Positions 24,097-32,942 of a stretch of 64,000 bases of DNA are shown here, piece after piece. Each line of letters starts with the position of its first letter. The stretch's first letter is position 1. This DNA is from Paenibacillus sp. cl123 (GTDB lineage: Bacteria; Bacillota; Bacilli; Paenibacillales; NBRC-103111). The notes under the pieces were generated by a model, which was not told where the DNA came from, did no database searches, and worked only from the letters and a program-made list of their open reading frames with translations. The position numbers were made by a program, and so were the translations under genes. The stretch is from NCBI RefSeq assembly GCF_900101595.1, contig NZ_FMYY01000006.1:210362-274361 (forward strand), in the 5' to 3' direction.

Positions 24097-25509
24097 ATGA
24101 GAAAGCGGATGAATTCACAGAAACAGGTTGAGGTAGCCGTTCTAGGCGGAGGACCCGCAGGAATAGCGGCGGCGATCAGCGCGGCGAGGGGCGGAGCCAA
24201 AACGATTCTTGTCGAGCGTTACGGATTTCTGGGCGGCATGTCTACGGCTGCGCTCGTATATCCGTGGATGACCTTTCATTCGGCGGCCGGGGAACAGGTT
24301 ATCCGGGGGATCGCTCAGGAGATCGTCGACCGGTTGATGGCTCTGCAGGCGTCGCCCGGGCATCTGCGGGATACGGTGGGCTTCGTTCATACGCTGACCC
24401 CGTATAATCCCGAGGTGTATAAAGTGCTTGCCTGCGATATGCTGCACGAGGCGGGGGTGGAGGTGCTGCTCCATACGTCGGTGATCAGCGTCAATGCCAC
24501 CGAGGGATGCATCAAGAGCGTGCTGCTGCATAACAAAAGCGGGCTTGTAGAGCTTAAAGCTCATACTTATGTCGATGCTACGGGCGATGGCGATATTGCC
24601 TGCCTGGCAGGGGCGCCCTGGGAGCAGGGGAACGATGGACACAAGGTACAGCCTATGACGATGAAATTCCGGATGCGCGGGGTAGATCTGGCCAAGGTGA
24701 AGCAGTACATGCAGGCGAATCCCGCAGAGTTCTATGAAAAATCGCTGGTGAATGAGCTGGACCGGCTGCCGCTTACCGGGGTGATGGGCTTCTACAGTCA
24801 CTGGAAAGCGGCGAATCTGCCTATAGAGCGCGAGGGTCTCTTGTTCTTCACGGGTCCCCATGAGGATGAAGTGCTGATCAACGTATCTCGCATCTCGGGA
24901 CTGGACCCGACGCTTGCCGAGGATTTGACGAAAGCCGAGATCGAGGGTCGCAAGCAGGTGCTGCTGCTTGAGGCATTTTTCCGTCAGCATATTCCGGGCT
25001 TTGAGCAAGCCAGCGTTTCGGCAGTAGGCACGCAGATCGGGGTCAGGGAAACCCGTCGCATCCTTGGTCGGTATGTGCTGAGCGGCGAGGACGTGCTCGG
25101 CGGAAGAAGATTCGACGATGTGATCGCCCGCAGCGGATATCCGATCGACATTCATAACCCGGAAGGCAAGGGCGTGACGGCAAACTTCATCCGGGAGGGC
25201 GGGGCCTACGATATTCCTTACCGGAGTATCGTGCCAAGGCAAGTGGATAACCTGCTGCTCGCCGGACGGTGCATCTCGACGACCCATGAAGCTCAGGCGA
25301 CCACCCGATTAACGCCGAGCTGTATGGCTATTGGCCAGGCTGCCGGCGCGGCCGCCGCCTTGGCGGTCCGCTATGAGTGTGCCGCTGCCGATGTGCCGGT
25401 GCTGGAACTGCAGCAGCGCTTGCTGAAGGCTGGGGCCGAGCTTGGCATCCGTGACGGGATCGATGGCGGAGAAAGATTGATGGGAAGGGGAGACAGGAAG
25501 CGTGAATAA
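24097..25509 (+). CDS. FAD-dependent oxidoreductase (FAD_oxidored family)
   Basis: 470 aa. The dinucleotide-binding motif VLGGGPAGIAAAISAARGG is near residues 15-33, followed by ERYGFLGGMST, a hallmark of this family. VDATGDGDIACLAG and the C-terminal LLLAGRCISTTHEAQ...MAIGQAAGAAAAL complete the FAD fold. Members often sit in polysaccharide loci and are thought to oxidise sugar or polyol groups; the substrate is unknown here. The LacI operator abuts the start. The ATG at 24097 is adjacent to GGAGAGGA; 24109 is an alternative. The end overlaps the next gene by 8 nt, so they form one operon. Confidence 0.88.
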   Translation: MRKRMNSQKQVEVAVLGGGPAGIAAAISAARGGAKTILVERYGFLGGMSTAALVYPWMTFHSAAGEQVIRGIAQEIVDRLMALQASPGHLRDTVGFVHTLTPYNPEVYKVLACDMLHEAGVEVLLHTSVISVNATEGCIKSVLLHNKSGLVELKAHTYVDATGDGDIACLAGAPWEQGNDGHKVQPMTMKFRMRGVDLAKVKQYMQANPAEFYEKSLVNELDRLPLTGVMGFYSHWKAANLPIEREGLLFFTGPHEDEVLINVSRISGLDPTLAEDLTKAEIEGRKQVLLLEAFFRQHIPGFEQASVSAVGTQIGVRETRRILGRYVLSGEDVLGGRRFDDVIARSGYPIDIHNPEGKGVTANFIREGGAYDIPYRSIVPRQVDNLLLAGRCISTTHEAQATTRLTPSCMAIGQAAGAAAALAVRYECAAADVPVLELQQRLLKAGAELGIRDGIDGGERLMGRGDRKRE

Positions 25510-27190
25510 GGTGACAATTTCGAGAGAGCATACGGTGCTAGCTTTTGCCGGCGAGGAGTGGAACAGGCTGCTTGACTGGAGCGAGCGGCATGCAGGGCGC
25601 ATGCGCGCTGCTGGTATCGACCGGGCGGACGCCCCTGAGCAGGTATGGATCGGGACATGGGACGACTTGAAGGACTGGAGGCCGGACTTGGCGCAAGCCG
25701 CCGGGTGCGGACAGTCCCGTTACTCCGATGATTTCGTCGTGCTCCGCACCAGGCATGGGCTGGTTTTGTCGGGCAAGTCGGAGCGGGCGACCTTGTATGC
25801 GGTGTACGAGTACGCCCGAGAGCAGTGGGGACTGGGCTGGGTGTATCCGGGCGAAGCGCCGGCTGTCTTGGGACCTGCTGCCTGGCAGGAGAGTCGGGGA
25901 GCGGATGCGCAGGGAGCGGGCAGCAGGGAAGCGAGCGCCCCCGTACGAATTCGTGCTTACTCCCCGCGCTTGGAGCGAAGAGGTTTTGTGTTCGAGACGA
26001 TCAATGAACCGGATTATTTGAAGGCGATGGTTGACTGGCTGGCCAAAAACAGAGTGAACGAACTGTTTTTCACCTTCTCCTTGTGGGATCAAGTAGGGGG
26101 AGAGCTGGCCCCCGAGATCGCGAAGCGCGGTATATCCGTCACGCTTGGCGGCCACAGCCTGATGTTCTTCCTGGAGAAGGGGAGGGACAGGTATCCGAAT
26201 CAAACGGCGGCGCATCCTTATACGGCCAAAGCACAGGTGGATTTCAAGGATGCGGTCTGGCAGGAGCTTCTGCTCCGGGACATGATCGCTTATTGCCGGG
26301 ATGTGTCGAATCTGTCCCGCATCTCCTTGTGGCCCGAAGATAAGGCGGCTGATAAGGAAGGCTTTCTGAACGCTTACCTTCGGTTTACCGAGAAGCTGGA
26401 CGCCGGTCTGCGCGAGGCCGGTCTGCCGGTCTGCGTGGAGCATATCGCCTATAACGCCGGACTTGCATGGGGAATGCTGGAGCGCCGGGACGCCGAGCCC
26501 TCAAGGGATGTACATACGCTTTGGGCCTATTGGGGCCGGGATTACCGGTACGGCTATGAGGATAGCCCGCATGAATCGGACCGGCGGGCGAAGCGGGCCT
26601 TGCTGGAGTGGGCGGATACGACCGGGCAAACGGGGCGCGAGCTGACGATCTTTGAATATTACAGCGATCATTTTATGCTTTCCCGGCTGTTCCCGTTCAT
26701 GCCGAGGCGCATCATGGAGGATGTGGCTTTCTACGAACAGCTTCAGGTGCATGGCATCGTCGATCTCGTCGTTCCTTACCGCGGGGAGGACCCGTATCCA
26801 TGGAGATGGGTGCATGGCTTTAACAGCTATGTTTTCTGCCGGGCGTTATGGAGCGACGACCTGGAGGGAATTCTTCGCGATTACTACGCGTATTATCCGG
26901 CGGCGGAACGGGCTGGCGTACGCGCCTTGTTCGAGGAGCTCGAAGCGCAGCTGGGCCAGATTACGTACTGGAACATCCCGTTGTTCCCGGCGAGAGTAGT
27001 CGATGTGGATAAGGCCGAGGCGACGGAGGAGCAGAAGGAACGAATTACGGCTGCTTTGGCCGGTATTCAGGATGCTGTCCGGCGTGCGCTGCAGCAGGCG
27101 GGCTTGCCTCTGGACAATGAAGCGCAACGATTCGGACAGCATATTGTGGAGCTCGCCGGAAGCCTCCGCAGCCGGTGGCTGGCGAAGTAG
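25502..27190 (+). CDS. DUF4838 / alpha-glucuronidase-like protein
   Basis: 562 aa, no signal peptide, so cytoplasmic. The N-terminal ~120 residues resemble the small alpha/beta domain that precedes catalytic TIM barrels in GH20/GH67-type enzymes (VVLRTRHGLVLSGKSERATLYAVYEYARE). The central part (~165-480) reads like a TIM barrel (KNRVNELFFTFSLWDQ, SRISLWPEDKAADKEG, DVHTLWAYWGRDYR) and is close to DUF4838. Catalytic acids are not assigned; candidates are in LWPED and IFEYYSD. GTG start overlapping the previous gene. Probably acts on an imported uronic-acid- or amino-sugar-type oligosaccharide (inference). Confidence 0.7.
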   Translation: MNKVTISREHTVLAFAGEEWNRLLDWSERHAGRMRAAGIDRADAPEQVWIGTWDDLKDWRPDLAQAAGCGQSRYSDDFVVLRTRHGLVLSGKSERATLYAVYEYAREQWGLGWVYPGEAPAVLGPAAWQESRGADAQGAGSREASAPVRIRAYSPRLERRGFVFETINEPDYLKAMVDWLAKNRVNELFFTFSLWDQVGGELAPEIAKRGISVTLGGHSLMFFLEKGRDRYPNQTAAHPYTAKAQVDFKDAVWQELLLRDMIAYCRDVSNLSRISLWPEDKAADKEGFLNAYLRFTEKLDAGLREAGLPVCVEHIAYNAGLAWGMLERRDAEPSRDVHTLWAYWGRDYRYGYEDSPHESDRRAKRALLEWADTTGQTGRELTIFEYYSDHFMLSRLFPFMPRRIMEDVAFYEQLQVHGIVDLVVPYRGEDPYPWRWVHGFNSYVFCRALWSDDLEGILRDYYAYYPAAERAGVRALFEELEAQLGQITYWNIPLFPARVVDVDKAEATEEQKERITAALAGIQDAVRRALQQAGLPLDNEAQRFGQHIVELAGSLRSRWLAK

Positions 27191-27350
27191 CCCCGAAGCG
27201 ACGGACGGGCGGAGAGCTGGCGCGGAACCGGGAGAGGAAAGGGGAAAGCCTGGAAGAAGGCTTGGAAGGAGTGATGTCCCGGAGGATGTACAGTGTATGA
27301 AGGACGCTAACCGAGGTGTTTTTCAAATTTGGTACAGGGGTGAATTGTGA

Positions 27351-30300
27351 ATGAAGAAAAAATATAGCAGCCGAGCATTGTCTTTTTTAATGTGTCTTGT
27401 CCTGTTCTTCCCCATGCTGACGCTGTCTGGGGGCGCTTCGGCAGCGAGCGGGGAGAGTCAAGGCATCGTGAACGCCGGCTTCGAGCTGGAGCCCGAGGCT
27501 GACGGGAGCATACCGGGCTGGAGTCTCGTCACGACGAACGCGATTAGCACTGTGGCGGCCAGCACTTATCAGGCCCACGGAGGAATCCGAAGCCTGCACT
27601 TCCGCAATCTCACCGATAAGGAGCAGCTGCAGGTCACAAGCGGTATGATTCCGGTAGTACCAGGCGCGGAATACAAGGCGCAGGCATTTGCTTATGTCAT
27701 TCAGCAGTCCCACAGCATCGGCTACGAGGTTCATTATTTCAATGACAAAGCGGCCAAGGTCGGTACGGCAACGTTCATCAACTTCGCCAAGGGCAAGCTG
27801 CTGCTGAACGCGTGGAATGAGCTTGCAGTTCCGTTCAAGGTACCTGCGGATGCGACTCAAATTCAGCTGCGCTTCAATTCGGGCAAGGCGGCGACGACTG
27901 AGGCGTATTTCGACGATGTTTCCATCGAGCGGGTCGATCAGCCGCAGGCTCCGGAGCTTGCGAAGGAAGTATTGAACCCTGGCTTCGAAGAGGAGCTGTC
28001 CGGCGGTAAAATTCCGCAATGGATGACGGACCCGGCCACATCGGGCAGCATGACGCGGAGTGCGGAGCAGGCGCGCAGCGGCAATTACAGCCTTTATTTC
28101 GAGGATGCGACGGCAGATGCCCAAAGCTCGGGCTTCCGCGTGCTCACGAACCGGATCGAGGTGACCCCGAAGACGACGTATATCGCGTCAAGCTTCGTGC
28201 ATGTCCTCCAGCAAACGCATAATATCGTCCTGGAGGTCCATTATTATAACGATCAAGATACGCGCCTGGCGGTCAAGCAGGAGCTGTTCTCCGGCAACAC
28301 GCTCGGGACGGGCAAATGGGCCGAGATGAAGATGCTGACGCAGGCGCCGGAAGGAGCGGCCTATGCCAGAATCGGTCTGTATTCCGGCGGCGTCAGCTTG
28401 ACCAAGGCGTATTTCGACGATGTTTCTCTTACGGTGCTGCCGCCTGAAGAGCCGCTTGCCCGCCAATACGGAGCGCTGGTTGATCTCGGTCCGATGGTGA
28501 ATGTCAATCTGGGCCAGGCAGGGGCTGTCCAAACGAATGCGCAGGGCGAAAATGAAGTGTATTTCGTCACCAACGGCTTGCCCGGCACTTTCTACGTGGT
28601 GGACGCGGAGACGGGCGCGCGCAAGTTTACTCAGGATATTCCGAACACGGAGGCGACCTGGGCGATGGCGGTCGGCTCGGACAAAAATGTTTATTTTGCC
28701 GGAACGGGCGACGGGACTTTATACCGCTACCTGCCTGCCGAGCGTCGGGTGGAGACGCTGGGCTACAACACGGCGGATAATTGGGTATGGGATATCGAGG
28801 AGATCGACGGCAAAATATACGGGGGCACCTACAGTCCGACATCGGACGGCAAATTGTTCGAATACGACACGACGACCAAGCAGTTCCGCAATTATGGCAC
28901 GGTCCAGCCCGGACAGCAATATGTTCGCGGGATCGCCGTCGACGAGGACTACATCTACGCGGGATTGGGAACGACGGTCCAGCTGTTCAAGGTAAATCGC
29001 GTGACCGGCGAGAAAACGGAGATCCAAATTCCAGGCCATACGGGAGCTACCAATACGATAGCGGATGTGTTCAAGGTTCGGAACAAGCTGTTTGTCTCGG
29101 TCAGCACAATCAATATGGTCGTCTGGGATTTGGATACCGGCACGATCGACAGTAGCTTCCAATACAGCAATATGATCTCGGAGCCGTCTCCGGCCGATCC
29201 GGACTTGATCTATTATAAATATTTGACCAAGCTGTACCAATACAATATCAGGACCAAGACATCGACGGAAATTCCGCTCGCTGTCCCTCTCCCGGATACG
29301 ACCCGTGTGAAGGATATGAGCTGGATTCAGATGACCGGCGGAGAGAAGGCCGGGAAGACGGTGCTGGCAATGGTTACGCAGTATGGCGAATACATGCTGT
29401 ATGACCCTGCCGATAACTGGATGTCCTTCGTCGAGCTGAAGATCGACCCGCAGCCGGTCCGCATTCAAGGCATAGAGCGCGGCTTCGACGGCAGGCTGTA
29501 CTTCGGCGGCTATCAGCGGGGGATGAGCATTTATAACCCGTTCACGAATCGGACGGATGTCAATATTTCTTCATTTGCGCAGCCGGAAGGCATCGGGTTT
29601 ATGAACAACAAGGTGTATTATGGCACGTATGTCGGAGCCGTGATGTACAGCTATGACCCGGCGAAGCCCGTTCAGCTGAATCAGAACCCGGAGCTGGAAT
29701 ACCAAGTAAAGCATCAGGACCGGCCGTTCGCCATCACGTCGGGCGATAACAAGCTGTTTGTCGGGACAGTGCCCGATTACGGATATTTGGGCGGGGCGCT
29801 GGCGGTCTATGATGAAGCAAAGGATACCTGGAAGCAATATGATCAGGTTGTGGCGAATCAAAGCATCATCGGCCTGGCGTATAAAGATGGACTCCTGTAC
29901 GGCGGCACCTCGGTATGGGGCGGACTGGGCATCGATCCTTCCGAGCCGGCGGCCAAAATTTTCGTATGGGATGTGGCAAGCGGTCAAAAAATCGACGAAT
30001 TTACGCCGGCCATCCCCGGCATCGACCAAGCGCCGCGCATGATCGGCGAAATCTCCTTCGGACCCGACGGGCTGCTGTGGGGCGCGGTGGACGGAACTAT
30101 TTTTGCCATGGATGTGGCGACCAAGCAGGTCGTGAAAAGCAAGCTGATCCAGCCAAGCACGTATAATACGAGCAAATGGATGCCGTTCCACCTCAGATGG
30201 GCGCCGGACGGGATGTTGTACACGACGCTGTCGCGGAAAATTATCGCGGTTGATCCTGAAACGCTGCGGTATAAAGTCATCGTGAATGATTTCTTGAACA

Positions 30301-31922
30301 GCATGACTTTGGGCATCGACGGCAGCATTTATTATGCTCCGGACGCCGGAGTTTCCTTATCCCGTATCGCGATACCGGAGACGGATGCGACGCTGTCCGC
30401 TATCTCGATCGACGGAAAGCCGCTGGAAGGCTTTTCGCCAGGCGTGCTTAACTACAGCCATCCGCTGTCTGCCAAATCGGAGGTTCAAGCGACGGCAACC
30501 CAAGCGGAAGCCGTCGTATCGACGGAAGTGCTGCATGCTTCCGAGGCAACGGTCATCCGTGTGTTGGCGAAGGATGGCAAATCGAAGCTGGCATACAAGA
30601 TTGCTTGGAAGAAAGAGACCGGAGGGGAGCCTGGCGGAGATCCTGGCGGAGATCCTGGCGGCAATCCGGGCGAGAACCCGGGTGGTAACCCAGGAGGGAA
30701 TCCAGGCGGAAACCCGGGTGGCAACCCTGAAGAGACGCCGGAAGACTCGACGCCGGGGCAAGCTTCCGGTGGAACGCCGCAGGCGCCTGTCCCTAACGAA
30801 GCTAACGAACAGAAGGCTGTGATCGATCAGAAAGAGCTGCAGAAGGCCGCCGAGAACGGAAAGATAGCCATCTCCGTTTCCGAGAAGTCCCGGCAGGTTG
30901 TACTGCCTGCCAACGCGGCCGAAGCGATCGGCTCGAACCGTTTGGCGATTGAAGCCGCCTCCTGGGCTGTCGAGATTCCTTCCGGCCTGCTGCGGCAGTT
31001 AACGAGCCAGGTGCTTGCGGCTGAGCTTGAGCAAGGCTCTATCGTTCTGGAGGCGCAGCCTGTGCCTGCGGCCGAATCCGGGAAGCTGATCGCTCAGCTT
31101 CAATCGTCCAAGCAAGCCGTCATCAAGCTTGCCGGCGAGGTGATGGACTTCAGCTTTTCCTTCGTCAAGAAAAATGGCGAAGCCGTCAGCTTGGCGGCGT
31201 TCGATCCGCCGATGACGCTGAAGCTGAAGGCGCATGCAGGCATCGACGCCAAGCGGGCGGGCGTCTATTATGTGGCGGACGATGGGACACTTGAGTACGC
31301 GGGAGGCAAGCTCCTGAACGGAGAATGGACCGCGGACATTCATCATTTCAGCAAATATGCGGTATTGGAGCTCAAGAAGTCGTTTACCGATGTACCCGAT
31401 GCTCACTGGGCGAGCGATATCATAGGCGGGTTAACGTCCAAGCTTATCGTGTCAGGCACGAGCGATAAGACCTTCGAACCGGAGCGGGCGATCACGCGCG
31501 CCGAGTTTACGGCTTTGCTCGTCCGGGCGCTGAAGCTGACGAAGGGCGGCGAGCTGACATTCGAGGATGTGGAGAAGGGTGTCTGGTATGAGCAGCCGAT
31601 AGCCATTGCGGTGCAGGCGGGCATAGCTGCCGGGGAGAGCGAAGCTGTCTTCAACCCGAACAGCAAGCTCGCCAGACAAGAAATGGTCACCATGCTGATG
31701 CGTGCGTATGCGGCTATCCAGGGCGTCCAGCCGGACGGCAGCCAACTATCCGCATTCGGCGACGAGTCATCTGTAGCTCCGTGGGCCCTCGAGCACGTAA
31801 GAGCGGCAGCTGCGCTTGGACTCGTGGAAGGACGCGAGGCAAGCCGCTTCGTTCCGGACGGCATCTCGACCCGGGCGGAGGCGGCAGCTATGCTGGAGCG
31901 GATCTTGCGGGAGCGGAAATAA
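27351..31922 (+). CDS. Large secreted SLH-anchored protein with CBM-like, propeller and cadherin-like domains
   Basis: 1523 aa. A signal peptide at ~1-32 (lysines, then LMCLVLFFPMLTLS, ending ASA) is followed by two carbohydrate-binding-module-like domains at ~36-195 (VNAGFELEPEADG) and ~208-365 (LNPGFEEELSG). A long stretch (~370-1000) of repeated YxxDxxT-type strands looks like one or two beta-propellers. A cadherin-like beta domain (~1010-1090), a GGNPGG-type linker (~1092-1130) and a beta-rich domain lead to three SLH domains (~1343-1523; TDVPDAHWASD, FEDVEKGVWYE, APWALEHVRAA) that hold it on the cell wall. Probably binds or degrades an extracellular glycan for the upstream genes; a 160-bp gap separates it from them. 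Confidence 0.85.
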   Translation: MKKKYSSRALSFLMCLVLFFPMLTLSGGASAASGESQGIVNAGFELEPEADGSIPGWSLVTTNAISTVAASTYQAHGGIRSLHFRNLTDKEQLQVTSGMIPVVPGAEYKAQAFAYVIQQSHSIGYEVHYFNDKAAKVGTATFINFAKGKLLLNAWNELAVPFKVPADATQIQLRFNSGKAATTEAYFDDVSIERVDQPQAPELAKEVLNPGFEEELSGGKIPQWMTDPATSGSMTRSAEQARSGNYSLYFEDATADAQSSGFRVLTNRIEVTPKTTYIASSFVHVLQQTHNIVLEVHYYNDQDTRLAVKQELFSGNTLGTGKWAEMKMLTQAPEGAAYARIGLYSGGVSLTKAYFDDVSLTVLPPEEPLARQYGALVDLGPMVNVNLGQAGAVQTNAQGENEVYFVTNGLPGTFYVVDAETGARKFTQDIPNTEATWAMAVGSDKNVYFAGTGDGTLYRYLPAERRVETLGYNTADNWVWDIEEIDGKIYGGTYSPTSDGKLFEYDTTTKQFRNYGTVQPGQQYVRGIAVDEDYIYAGLGTTVQLFKVNRVTGEKTEIQIPGHTGATNTIADVFKVRNKLFVSVSTINMVVWDLDTGTIDSSFQYSNMISEPSPADPDLIYYKYLTKLYQYNIRTKTSTEIPLAVPLPDTTRVKDMSWIQMTGGEKAGKTVLAMVTQYGEYMLYDPADNWMSFVELKIDPQPVRIQGIERGFDGRLYFGGYQRGMSIYNPFTNRTDVNISSFAQPEGIGFMNNKVYYGTYVGAVMYSYDPAKPVQLNQNPELEYQVKHQDRPFAITSGDNKLFVGTVPDYGYLGGALAVYDEAKDTWKQYDQVVANQSIIGLAYKDGLLYGGTSVWGGLGIDPSEPAAKIFVWDVASGQKIDEFTPAIPGIDQAPRMIGEISFGPDGLLWGAVDGTIFAMDVATKQVVKSKLIQPSTYNTSKWMPFHLRWAPDGMLYTTLSRKIIAVDPETLRYKVIVNDFLNSMTLGIDGSIYYAPDAGVSLSRIAIPETDATLSAISIDGKPLEGFSPGVLNYSHPLSAKSEVQATATQAEAVVSTEVLHASEATVIRVLAKDGKSKLAYKIAWKKETGGEPGGDPGGDPGGNPGENPGGNPGGNPGGNPGGNPEETPEDSTPGQASGGTPQAPVPNEANEQKAVIDQKELQKAAENGKIAISVSEKSRQVVLPANAAEAIGSNRLAIEAASWAVEIPSGLLRQLTSQVLAAELEQGSIVLEAQPVPAAESGKLIAQLQSSKQAVIKLAGEVMDFSFSFVKKNGEAVSLAAFDPPMTLKLKAHAGIDAKRAGVYYVADDGTLEYAGGKLLNGEWTADIHHFSKYAVLELKKSFTDVPDAHWASDIIGGLTSKLIVSGTSDKTFEPERAITRAEFTALLVRALKLTKGGELTFEDVEKGVWYEQPIAIAVQAGIAAGESEAVFNPNSKLARQEMVTMLMRAYAAIQGVQPDGSQLSAFGDESSVAPWALEHVRAAAALGLVEGREASRFVPDGISTRAEAAAMLERILRERK

Positions 31923-31960
31923 CCTAAAGTCTGCGCCGGGCAAAAGCCCTCCATACAGCT

Positions 31961-32007
31961 AAACAAAGAAGCCGTTCCTGTCGCCAACCGAGGCGAGGGA
32001 ACGGCTT
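31961..32007. terminator. Bidirectional terminator between SLH gene and yebC
   Basis: AAGCCGTTCC (31969-31978) pairs with GGAACGGCTT (31998-32007) with an inner CGCC/GGCG stem. A weak T-rich stretch lies on each side, and the genes converge here. Confidence 0.75.
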
Positions 32008-32041
32008 GTTTGCGGTTGCTGGGCAGGAGCTTGTCCTGTTC

Positions 32042-32761
32042 CTAGTCGGCATACTCCACGTTATGGTACACCTGCTGAACGTCTTCCAGATCCTCCAGCG
32101 TGTCGATGATTTTGTCGAATTGAACCTGGGCGTCTTCCGGCAGCGTGACATAGTTCTGAGCGAGCATCGTCAGCTCGGCCACGGTAAATTCCGTGATGCC
32201 CGCCTGACGGAGCGCCTCCTGCACGGCGTGGAACTGCTCGGGCTCGGCGTAGACGAGCACGTTATCCTCTTCCTCTTCGATGTCCTTCACATCCACATCG
32301 GCTTCGATCAGCAGCTCCATCACTTCATCCAGCGACTTGCCCGCTACGCCGATGACGGCCGCAGCATCGAACATATAAGCAACGGAGCCGTTAACGCCCA
32401 TGTTGCCGTTGTTCTTGCTGAACGCTGCGCGCACAGCGGAGGCCGTGCGGTTCACGTTGTTGGTCAGCGCGTCCACGATGATCATGGAGCCGTTCGGGCC
32501 GAAGCCCTCATACCGCAGCTCTTCATAGATTTCGTCGGAGCTGCCCTTGGCTTTGTCGATCGCGCGGTCAATAATCGCCTTGGGCACATTGTACGTCTTC
32601 GCCCGCTCCAGCACGACCCTCAGAGCGCGGTTGGACTCGGGGTCCGGCTCGCCCTTGCGGGCGGCTACGTAAATCTCCAGCCCGAACTTGGCATAGATCC
32701 GGCTTGTATTGGCGTCCTTGGACGCCTTCTTTTCTTTGATGTTATTCCATTTACGACCCAT
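32042..32761 (-). CDS. YebC/PmpR family protein (YeeI-like)
   Basis: 239 aa. [16 protein letters not shown]...[10 protein letters not shown] is the typical N terminus of the YeeI branch of YebC proteins; [20 protein letters not shown] and [15 protein letters not shown] are family signatures. YebC proteins were described as transcriptional regulators, and later work links the family to relief of ribosome stalling. Length is normal. GAAAGCAGGTTCGAG precedes the ATG. Single-gene unit. Confidence 0.93.
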   Translation of the reverse strand: MGRKWNNIKEKKASKDANTSRIYAKFGLEIYVAARKGEPDPESNRALRVVLERAKTYNVPKAIIDRAIDKAKGSSDEIYEELRYEGFGPNGSMIIVDALTNNVNRTASAVRAAFSKNNGNMGVNGSVAYMFDAAAVIGVAGKSLDEVMELLIEADVDVKDIEEEEDNVLVYAEPEQFHAVQEALRQAGITEFTVAELTMLAQNYVTLPEDAQVQFDKIIDTLEDLEDVQQVYHNVEYAD

Positions 32762-32837
32762 CTCGAACCTGCTTTCTTAAGTAATATTCTCCGCTCTATT
32801 ATAACCGATTTTCTGTCCGGGGTGAAAAGTTTAAAGC

Positions 32838-32876
32838 TTAACCTTCCGTTAATGAAAAATGCCTTCTCCGTTAACA
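32838..32876 (+). promoter_or_regulatory. Candidate PhoP-box repeats
   Basis: TTAACC at 32838, TTAATG at 32849 and TTAACA at 32871 lie on an 11-bp grid (the position at 32860 is a poor match). This resembles the TT(A/C)ACA-N5 direct repeats bound by PhoP in Bacillus, and the gene downstream encodes a phytase-esterase-like secreted protein. Inference only. Confidence 0.35.
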
Positions 32877-32942
32877 TAACCGATGTACAGTGGAAGGGTA
32901 CATAACCATAACCTTCTAATCGGAAAGGGGATCATCCATCCC

